A DNA stretch of 12,929 bases from an uncultured Lachnoanaerobaculum sp. (GTDB lineage: Bacteria; Bacillota; Clostridia; Lachnospirales; Lachnospiraceae): NCBI GenBank assembly GCA_916720285.1, contig CAKAQP010000052.1, forward strand, positions 1 to 12,929. The letters run 5' to 3'. Within the stretch, counting starts at the first letter, position 1, and each line of letters opens with the position of its first letter. Made by a program: the position numbers and the translations under genes. Of the stretch, positions 1 to 5,577 are shown in pieces. The notes beneath the pieces are model-generated. The model had not been told where the DNA came from. It did not search any database and was given only the letters and a program-made list of their open reading frames with translations.

Positions 1-1304
1 GAAGGTGACTCATATACGCATTCACCATTTTTAAATATTGGAATTAAAAGCTCTTTAGTCTCAAATGATCCTGCACTAAGCTTTGTTCTCTTCCATGTTT
101 CAACAGGATCAAATAGCATAAGTGACTCATCTGTAGAAAGCTTCTCCTCTTCTAAACAAATATAATCTGCTATTATCTTGCCTGTCTTTTTATTGTAAAT
201 TCTATATATTTTTTTATTTCCCGGATTTGTTATCTTCTCGGCATTCTCGGACAGTTTTATCTTAGGTATAAACTCTCCTGTTTCCTCATTCATAACAGCC
301 GCAAGTTTATATACTCCTCCAAATGCCGGACAATCTTTTGATGTAATAAGGTTTGTACCTACTCCCCATCTGTTGATTGTGGCACCCTGTAATTTCAATG
401 ATGATATAATATTCTCATCCAAATCATTTGAAGCCGATATGATTGCATCATTAAATCCTGCCTCATCAAGCATCTCCTTGGCTCTCTTTGAAAGGTATGC
501 AAGGTCACCGCTGTCAAGTCTTATACCGTAGTTCTTTAAAGGTATTCCTGCCTCCCTCATCTCCTTAAATACAGTGATAGCATTCGGCACGCCTGATTTT
601 AGGGTGTCATATGTATCTACCAAAAGTGTACAGGCTGTCGGGAAAGTTTTTGCATAGGTTCTGAATGCCGACAGCTCATCCGGAAAGCTCATTATCCAGC
701 TGTGAGCATGTGTTCCAAGAATCGGTACGTCAAACATTCTTCCGCAGAGTACATTACTTGTTCCTACGCAACCTCCTATCACAGCCGCTCTTGCTCCGTA
801 AATACCTGCATCAGGTCCCTGTGCCCTTCTAAGTCCGAACTCCATCACTCCGTCACCGTCTGCGGCTAAAACCACTCTTGCGGCCTTTGTTGCTATAAGT
901 GACTGATGATTTATAATATTTAAAAGTGCAGTCTCAATAAGCTGTGCCTGCATTATCGGTGCAATTACTTTTACAAGCGGTTCTCTTGGGAATATAACGC
1001 TTCCCTCAGGTATAGCATAGATATCTCCTGTAAATTTAAAATCTCTAAGATACTCCAAGAAATCATCTCTAAAGAGCTTAGTCTTTCTTAGATATTCAAT
1101 ATCTTCATTGTCAAAATGTAAATTTTTAATATAATCTATCACCTGATCAAGTCCCGCACAGATAGCATATCCGTTTTTATTCGGATTTGATCTGTAAAAC
1201 ATATCAAAAATAACAGTTTCGTTTACACTGTTTTCCAAATGGTATCCCTGCATCATTGTAAGTTCATACAAGTCAGTCAATAATGTCAAATTTCTTTTAT
1301 CCAT
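1..1304 (-). CDS. pncB: Nicotinate phosphoribosyltransferase, 3' end cut by window edge
   Basis: This enzyme joins nicotinate to phosphoribosyl pyrophosphate to give nicotinate mononucleotide, the entry step of NAD salvage in the cytoplasm. The frame stays open from the ATG at 1304 to the left edge, giving 434 complete codons. The N-terminus (NLTLLTDLYELTMMQGY, from residue 5) is typical of the Gram-positive-type family. Other family marks are EFGLRRAQGPDAG near 155-167, GTHAHSW near 197-203 and a VDTYDT motif further on. Family members are usually somewhat under 500 residues, so probably about 50 are missing; no stop is seen. The ribosome site is weak (AAGAGA directly upstream, with an AGGA further off). 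A promoter lies about 50 bases upstream, so the gene is probably transcribed separately from the genes to its right. Identity is very sure from motifs; the missing tail cannot be judged. Confidence 0.96.
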   Translation of the reverse strand, partial: MDKRNLTLLTDLYELTMMQGYHLENSVNETVIFDMFYRSNPNKNGYAICAGLDQVIDYIKNLHFDNEDIEYLRKTKLFRDDFLEYLRDFKFTGDIYAIPEGSVIFPREPLVKVIAPIMQAQLIETALLNIINHQSLIATKAARVVLAADGDGVMEFGLRRAQGPDAGIYGARAAVIGGCVGTSNVLCGRMFDVPILGTHAHSWIMSFPDELSAFRTYAKTFPTACTLLVDTYDTLKSGVPNAITVFKEMREAGIPLKNYGIRLDSGDLAYLSKRAKEMLDEAGFNDAIISASNDLDENIISSLKLQGATINRWGVGTNLITSKDCPAFGGVYKLAAVMNEETGEFIPKIKLSENAEKITNPGNKKIYRIYNKKTGKIIADYICLEEEKLSTDESLMLFDPVETWKRTKLSAGSFETKELLIPIFKNGECVYESP

Positions 1305-1353
1305 TCTCTTATTCCATCCTTTTCCCGGCAAATACACAAGCCTTTTCTATATC

Positions 1354-1382
1354 AATCTATGCTTTATTCAATATATTGTCAA
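1354..1382 (-). promoter_or_regulatory. Probable sigma-A promoter of pncB
   Basis: On the minus strand a perfect TTGACA (-35, 1377-1382) is followed after 17 bases by TAGATT (-10, 1354-1359; four of six consensus bases). Transcription would start near 1346 and leave a leader of about 42 bases before the pncB ATG at 1304. The site lies in the gap between pncB and the C39-like gene, which holds no convincing terminator hairpin. Confidence 0.65.
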
Positions 1383-1408
1383 GCTAATTAATTTTAATCT
1401 AAGACAAA

Positions 1409-2014
1409 TCAATTGTTTTCATTAAACAATATAAGTCCGCCCTTTCTTTTATGTCCTGTGTTCCACAACTCTCCAAAGTCAAACCATCTGTAACTTCCAT
1501 AGCTTACAACTTTAACCATAAATTTTTCTCCGTCTTCCTCATAGCCTGTAAGTAAAAACCAGTGCCACACAAAACTTTTAAATTTAGGGTTTTTATGCAT
1601 AAGTATAAGCATCGGTATCGGCATCTTTTTATCTATTTGATCTTTTACAACTTTGACAGCATCCTCTATAGAATTGCCACCTGAAAATTCTGATAAACTT
1701 ATACTCTGTTCATCAATATCTTCCAAGAAATCACTTATACCGTCAACATATATCTCAAGTCTGTCTATGCCTGTCCACCTCGGCCTCAGATAAGGCTTTA
1801 CATCATTTGAAAAATCTACATAGTCAAGTGAGTTCACATTTTCTATATCATATGGATAAAGTTTATCTTTACCCAAATACTTTCTCATATAAACAAAGCT
1901 GTCACAGGCTGTAACACAGGCACATCCGCCTTTATTCATCCACAGATTTTTGAAATCTTCCTGATTCCATCCGTATTTTCCGTCAATATAAAAATAATCC
2001 AGTTCTTTTTTCAT
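1409..2014 (-). CDS. Uncharacterised protein with C39-like cysteine peptidase pattern
   Basis: A 201-residue protein with no signal peptide or membrane segment, so probably cytoplasmic. I do not recognise a named family, but the layout matches papain-like/C39-like folds. A Gln (Q18) comes first, then MNKGGCACVTAC with candidate nucleophiles C31, C33 and C37, then HWFLLTGY with H151, then SYGSYRWFDFGELWNTG with D179 and N185. This resembles the Gln, GC, H-x-x-x-x-TGY and late Asp/Asn order of C39-type peptidases. The catalytic assignment is inference; a non-proteolytic role such as a transglutaminase-like enzyme or an inactive binding protein is possible. The ATG at 2014 has only a weak AGAGAG ribosome site. 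It lies 63 bases after the DUF1292 gene, behind an RNA hairpin that may limit read-through or act on its translation. It stops about 25 bases before the pncB promoter. Confidence 0.85.
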   Translation of the reverse strand: MKKELDYFYIDGKYGWNQEDFKNLWMNKGGCACVTACDSFVYMRKYLGKDKLYPYDIENVNSLDYVDFSNDVKPYLRPRWTGIDRLEIYVDGISDFLEDIDEQSISLSEFSGGNSIEDAVKVVKDQIDKKMPIPMLILMHKNPKFKSFVWHWFLLTGYEEDGEKFMVKVVSYGSYRWFDFGELWNTGHKRKGGLILFNENN

Positions 2015-2019
2015 ATTCT

Positions 2020-2067
2020 CTCTAAAATTTTAGAGCAATATAATACTCTAAAGTACCACATTGCTCC
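2020..2067 (-). promoter_or_regulatory. RNA hairpin plus overlapping palindrome before the C39-like gene
   Basis: In the minus-strand transcript, bases 2067 to 2032 can form an unbroken 16-pair stem (four G-U pairs) closed by a UUAG loop. The G-U pairs would become mismatches in a plus-strand RNA, which favours a structure made in the minus-strand transcript. The 3' end overlaps a perfect 16-base DNA palindrome, CTCTAAAATTTTAGAG (2020-2035), so the two foldings exclude each other. The palindrome also contains the AGAG next to the weak ribosome site of the C39-like gene. The bases after the stem are AAAATTTT rather than a run of T, so this is not a classic terminator. It could be a weak terminator for the operon, a processing site or a translational control element. 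Confidence 0.5.
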
Positions 2068-2077
2068 AACTAAAAAT

Positions 2078-2401
2078 TTATAAATCTTCTTCACCAAGCA
2101 GGTCTTCAAACTCTTCCTCATCAAGAAGCTCGTCAAAAGCATCTGCAACTATCTCATATTCTTCATCCGTCTCTATATTTGTAAGCTCAGGCTGTCCGTC
2201 TTCGGTCTCGGAGTATCTGTAAAGATATACTGTACCTTCATCATTGTCATCCTCAGGCATTACAGCAATATACTCTCTGTCTCCGGCACTGAAAATATTG
2301 AGTACAACACATTCAAGTACAGTATCGTCCTCAAGTGTTATAGAAACTGATACATTACCTTCTTCCACTATACCGTTTTCAAATAAATTCTTATCGTCCA
2401 T
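2078..2401 (-). CDS. DUF1292 family protein (YrzB-like)
   Basis: A 107-residue, strongly acidic protein (tail LLDEEEFEDLLGEEDL) of the DUF1292 family, which is common in Firmicutes and has no established biochemical role. The family mark is visible in the centre: a beta-rich segment (SVSITLEDDTVLECVVLNIF, about residues 18-37), then EGTVYLYRYSETEDGQPEL and EEYEIVADAFDELLDEE. It starts at an ATG with a strong AAAGGAG site that overlaps the ribF stop codon region. The gap to ribF is only 9 bases, so translation is probably coupled to the end of the operon. In other Firmicutes such proteins often sit beside the RuvX-like YrrK and AlaS genes, so this position after ribF is less usual. Family assignment is sure; function is unknown. 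Confidence 0.92.
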   Translation of the reverse strand: MDDKNLFENGIVEEGNVSVSITLEDDTVLECVVLNIFSAGDREYIAVMPEDDNDEGTVYLYRYSETEDGQPELTNIETDEEYEIVADAFDELLDEEEFEDLLGEEDL

Positions 2402-2410
2402 AGTTCTCCT

Positions 2411-3361
2411 TTATCTTACTTGACTGTTAAGGAAGTTTAAAACTTCCTGTTTATCATTTCTTAATTGATTTTTTAATTCCTCAAGACTACCGAATTTCAT
2501 CTCAGGTCTTATATATTTATAAAGATATACCTCTATCTCTCTACCGTAAAGATTTGCTTCAAAGTTATACAGGTATGTCTCGACTCTTGAAACATGATTT
2601 TTTTTATCATTTTCAATACTTGGATTTGACCCGACATTTGTAAGTCCGAGATAAAGAGTATCATCATCACCGATTCTTACTCTGGATGCATAAACTCCGT
2701 ATTTTGGCAGATGCTTTTCATTTGAAGGAAATAAATTTAAAGTAGGGAAACCTATAGTGGCTCCTATCTTATTCCCTTCCTCAACAATACCGCTTATAGA
2801 GTATATACCTCCAAGAAGCTTATTGGCTTCTTCCATATCCCCTTCATCAAGTTTTGTCCTGATAAGTGTTGAGCTGATATCATTATGAAAATCATCCTTT
2901 TCCTTTTCAATTATCTTTACATCAAAACCCAAAGTCTTTGACAATCTGTTTAGCAGTTCAATATTCCCGCTCTTTTTATAACCGAATGCCGCATCGTCTC
3001 CTGCAACGATTTCAGCCATACCAAGTTTCTTAATAAGAATATCTGTCAAAAACTCCTCTCCTGTAAGCTTTGCAATATCCATATCGAAGGGGTATTCTAT
3101 ATAATAATCAATTCCAAGTTCTTCTAACTTTTTTCGTCTTTCCACATTTGTAAATATCTGTGTGGTATGCTTATTTCTTACTATATTTGACGGAAGAGTT
3201 CTAAAAGAAAATACAACAGTCTTCAGACCTTTTTTATTCGCTTCTTCTTTCAAAGTTCTGAATAACTTTCTATGTCCCCTATGCTCACCGTCAAACTTTC
3301 CTATAACAACAGCGGTTTTCTCTGTTATCTTTATGTCTGTAGTATTTATAAATGTAATCAC
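2411..3361 (-). CDS. ribF: Bifunctional riboflavin kinase / FAD synthetase
   Basis: Phosphorylates riboflavin to FMN and adenylylates FMN to FAD; 316 residues, the usual length. The N-terminal nucleotidyltransferase half shows VVIGKFDGEHRGH (about 18-30, the HxGH motif), AGDDAAFGYKKSGN (about 120-133) and ISSTLIRTKLDEGD (about 162-175). Two positions often aromatic/charged in the GxDFxFG motif are Ala here, which does not look disabling. The C-terminal riboflavin kinase half shows GATIGFPTLN with its substrate-binding Thr/Asn, YGVYAS, RVETYLYNF carrying the catalytic Glu, and LYGREIEVYLYKYIRPEMKF. The start is GTG at 3361, with AGGTGA a few bases upstream; an overlapping ATG two bases earlier is closed at once by TGA. 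It lies 12 bases after truB, the common truB-ribF pair. No FMN riboswitch is seen, fitting constitutive operon expression. Confidence 0.97.
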   Translation of the reverse strand: MITFINTTDIKITEKTAVVIGKFDGEHRGHRKLFRTLKEEANKKGLKTVVFSFRTLPSNIVRNKHTTQIFTNVERRKKLEELGIDYYIEYPFDMDIAKLTGEEFLTDILIKKLGMAEIVAGDDAAFGYKKSGNIELLNRLSKTLGFDVKIIEKEKDDFHNDISSTLIRTKLDEGDMEEANKLLGGIYSISGIVEEGNKIGATIGFPTLNLFPSNEKHLPKYGVYASRVRIGDDDTLYLGLTNVGSNPSIENDKKNHVSRVETYLYNFEANLYGREIEVYLYKYIRPEMKFGSLEELKNQLRNDKQEVLNFLNSQVR

Positions 3362-3373
3362 ATTATCACCTAT

Positions 3374-4258
3374 CTATAAAAACATCTTGAATGGCTTTAA
3401 TTCATCCGATTCTTTTTTATATATTGCAATAAATATGTCATTAGAATCATAGACTCTATATAAGTCACTGTCTTCAAAATCTTTTTCAAATTTTAATTTA
3501 TTTCCGTTATGCAGATATTTATCAAAGTCAGGAGATGTATTTATTTTGGGCAGGAAGGAAAAATATTCTTCCACGCTCATTATCCTTTTATCTATACTAT
3601 CTCTCTCTGATTCCAGTTGTTTCAGTGTAACAGCCCCCTCTATATCAAATCTGTCCACTCTCTTTCTGACAAGAGACTCCATACAACCGCCTACCGAAAG
3701 TTTTTCTCCTATATCATGGCATAATGTTCTAATATAAGTTCCCTTAGACACTTTGGCCGTAAACTTTACTCTCGGCAAATCTATATCGATTATATCAATA
3801 TTGAAAATTTCAACTTTTCTCGGTTCTCTCTTTACTTCCTTACCTTCTCTTGCCAGATCCACAAGCTTTTTTCCGCCTACTTTTAATGCCGAATACATAG
3901 GTGGAAGCTGCATATACTCTCCAAGAAATGAATTTATTACCTCTTTAACTTCATCTTCAGTCAAATGTGAAGTGTCTTTTTTTTCTGAAATTTTTCCTGA
4001 AGTATCCTGTGTATCTGTTGACACTCCTAAAAGCAGCACCGCCTCGTATTCTTTTGACTTGTCGGTCAACATATCAGACAATACAGTAGCATTACCTAAC
4101 AATACCGGAAGTACACCGACAGCATCCGGGTCCAATGTTCCCGAATGCCCGATTTTCTTTTGCTTAAGAATTCCTCTCATTTTTGCTACAACATCATGAG
4201 ATGTAAATCCTTTTTCTTTGAATATATTTATTATTCCGTTATAAGCATTCTTAGCCAT
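3374..4258 (-). CDS. truB: tRNA pseudouridine(55) synthase
   Basis: Isomerises U55 in the T-loop of tRNAs to pseudouridine. The 294-residue protein opens with NGIINIFKEKGFTSHDVV, as in most TruB proteins. It carries the catalytic loop KIGHSGTLDPDAVGVLP, with D43 as the expected nucleophilic Asp. Further family segments are SKEYEAVLLLGVSTDTQDTSG, QLPPMYSALKVGGKKL (binding of the flipped base) and VSKGTYIRTLCHDIGEKL. The last 60 or so residues are a weakly conserved PUA-like tail. The ATG lies inside the end of nrnA (8-base overlap), with only a weak AGAAAG site, so translation is probably coupled to nrnA. Nothing is odd about length or motifs. Confidence 0.97.
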   Translation of the reverse strand: MAKNAYNGIINIFKEKGFTSHDVVAKMRGILKQKKIGHSGTLDPDAVGVLPVLLGNATVLSDMLTDKSKEYEAVLLLGVSTDTQDTSGKISEKKDTSHLTEDEVKEVINSFLGEYMQLPPMYSALKVGGKKLVDLAREGKEVKREPRKVEIFNIDIIDIDLPRVKFTAKVSKGTYIRTLCHDIGEKLSVGGCMESLVRKRVDRFDIEGAVTLKQLESERDSIDKRIMSVEEYFSFLPKINTSPDFDKYLHNGNKLKFEKDFEDSDLYRVYDSNDIFIAIYKKESDELKPFKMFL

Positions 4259-5198
4259 TCAATTCTTTCTCAATCATAGGCAATAGTGTATTTTTTAAAA
4301 TTTCGTCAGCCTTGCCGTACACTGTAGCACCTGCGGCTCTGATATGACCGCCTCCTCCAAGTGCAGCCGCAATACTGCTGACGTTTTTATTTATAGAACG
4401 TAAACTTACTTTGTATTCATTTTTAGCGGTCTCATACATAAATAATGCAATTTCCACACCGTCTATATTTCTCAGATTGTCTATGATTCCATCCATTTTC
4501 TTTTTATCTGAAATATACTTACTCCAGGTATCATAATCCAGAACACCATAGCAACACTTGCCGTCAAATTCCAACTTTGCATTTGTAAGTACCAGTCCCA
4601 AAAGCTTGCTTGCATTAAAATCTTTTTTGAAATACGTATCATCTATAATTTTTGTGAAATCAAAACCTTTTGAAATCAGTTCTCCGGCTATATCCATGGT
4701 TTCCTTTGTGGTAGATTGATATTTAAATACTCCGGAATCATGGACTATACCTGTATATAAGCATTTTGCAGTCTCTACACTTACTTTATCACTATCCAGC
4801 AAAGTGTACAAGAGTTCACAGGTAGAACTTCTGAAATCTTCCACTATATTAAATTTTGCAAACTTTGTATTGGTGATATGATGATCTATGCATATACTCT
4901 GTGCGGCACTCTCAAGCATTACACCTCTACTTCCAAGTCTCTCTCTGTCTGACGCATCTAAAGAAATAAGTAAGTCGGCCTCCATAAACGGGTCCTCACT
5001 TATCAGCTCAAACCCGTTCATAAATGAAAACTTCATTGAAGGCTTTTCAAGACATACCTTTACCTGCTTACCTTCAAAATTTTCTGTTATATAGTTATAC
5101 AATCCCAAAGTGGAGCCTGTACAGTCTCCGTCAGGGCTTACATGACCTGTTATAGCTATATTTTTTGCATTTTCAATAAGCTCTATTAGTTTATTCAT
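4251..5198 (-). CDS. nrnA: DHH/DHHA1 phosphoesterase, NrnA-type oligoribonuclease / pAp phosphatase
   Basis: A metal-dependent phosphoesterase expected to degrade 2-5-mer nanoRNAs and/or dephosphorylate 3'-phosphoadenosine 5'-phosphate in the cytoplasm. The motifs of the DHH family are all present: GHVSPDGDCTGS near the N-terminus, LLISLDASD in the middle, ICIDHH (the DHH motif) and GIVHDSGVFKYQSTT. The C-terminal DHHA1 domain ends in AAALGGGGHIRAAG, the RNA-binding glycine motif. I chose the ATG at 5198: it follows AGAAGG and overlaps rbfA by 8 bases, exactly like the nrnA-truB junction. An in-frame ATG at 5210 adds MRRA but has no ribosome site. The preferred product has 315 residues, normal for the family. 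The position between rbfA and truB is the usual Firmicute arrangement. Confidence 0.94.
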   Translation of the reverse strand: MNKLIELIENAKNIAITGHVSPDGDCTGSTLGLYNYITENFEGKQVKVCLEKPSMKFSFMNGFELISEDPFMEADLLISLDASDRERLGSRGVMLESAAQSICIDHHITNTKFAKFNIVEDFRSSTCELLYTLLDSDKVSVETAKCLYTGIVHDSGVFKYQSTTKETMDIAGELISKGFDFTKIIDDTYFKKDFNASKLLGLVLTNAKLEFDGKCCYGVLDYDTWSKYISDKKKMDGIIDNLRNIDGVEIALFMYETAKNEYKVSLRSINKNVSSIAAALGGGGHIRAAGATVYGKADEILKNTLLPMIEKELNG

Positions 5199-5562
5199 TG
5201 CCCTTCTCATCTTTTTTAATTACTTCATCTATCAGCTTATCCATTTTCATACCGTAAGCCAATGACTCGTCCAAAACAAATTTTAATTCAGGAGTATTTC
5301 TTAAGTTTAATCTTCTCGCAAGTTCTTTTCTTATAAATCCTGAAGAAGATTTAAGACCTTGTAATGTCTTCTTTGACTGCTCGTCATCACCCAATACACT
5401 GACATATATTGTTGCGTATTTTAGGTCTGTGGTAACTTCCGCATCTGTTACACTGGTCATGGGTGCGACTCTTGGGTCCTTTACATCACCTCTTATGATT
5501 TCAGATACGGTTTTCATTACCTCCGAGTTGATCATAGTAGACTTTAAACTGTTCTTTCTCAT
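5191..5562 (-). CDS. rbfA: 30S ribosome-binding factor A
   Basis: Binds the late pre-30S subunit and helps mature the 5' end of 16S rRNA; also linked to cold adaptation. The 123-residue protein is a single KH-like domain of normal length. Typical segments are INSEVMKTVSEIIRGDVKDPR, TSVTDAEVTTDLKYATIYVS and TLQGLKSSSGFIRKELARRL, followed by NTPELKFVLDESLAYGMKMD. The ATG at 5562 is preceded by AAAGGA with good spacing, and the gene starts 15 bases after infB. A nearby ATG four bases upstream is out of frame. Its 3' end overlaps nrnA. Grouping with infB and rimP fits a shared role in making and charging small subunits. Confidence 0.97.
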   Translation of the reverse strand: MRKNSLKSTMINSEVMKTVSEIIRGDVKDPRVAPMTSVTDAEVTTDLKYATIYVSVLGDDEQSKKTLQGLKSSSGFIRKELARRLNLRNTPELKFVLDESLAYGMKMDKLIDEVIKKDEKGNE

Positions 5563-5577
5563 ACATTCCTTTCTTTA

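Noticed and set aside
1305..1408. Search for a terminator between the C39-like gene and pncB
   Set aside because: Only weak AT-rich inverted repeats without a GC stem are present.
3753..4199. A 148-residue plus-strand open frame opposite truB
   Set aside because: Antisense shadow of a clear truB gene, with no ribosome site or domain.
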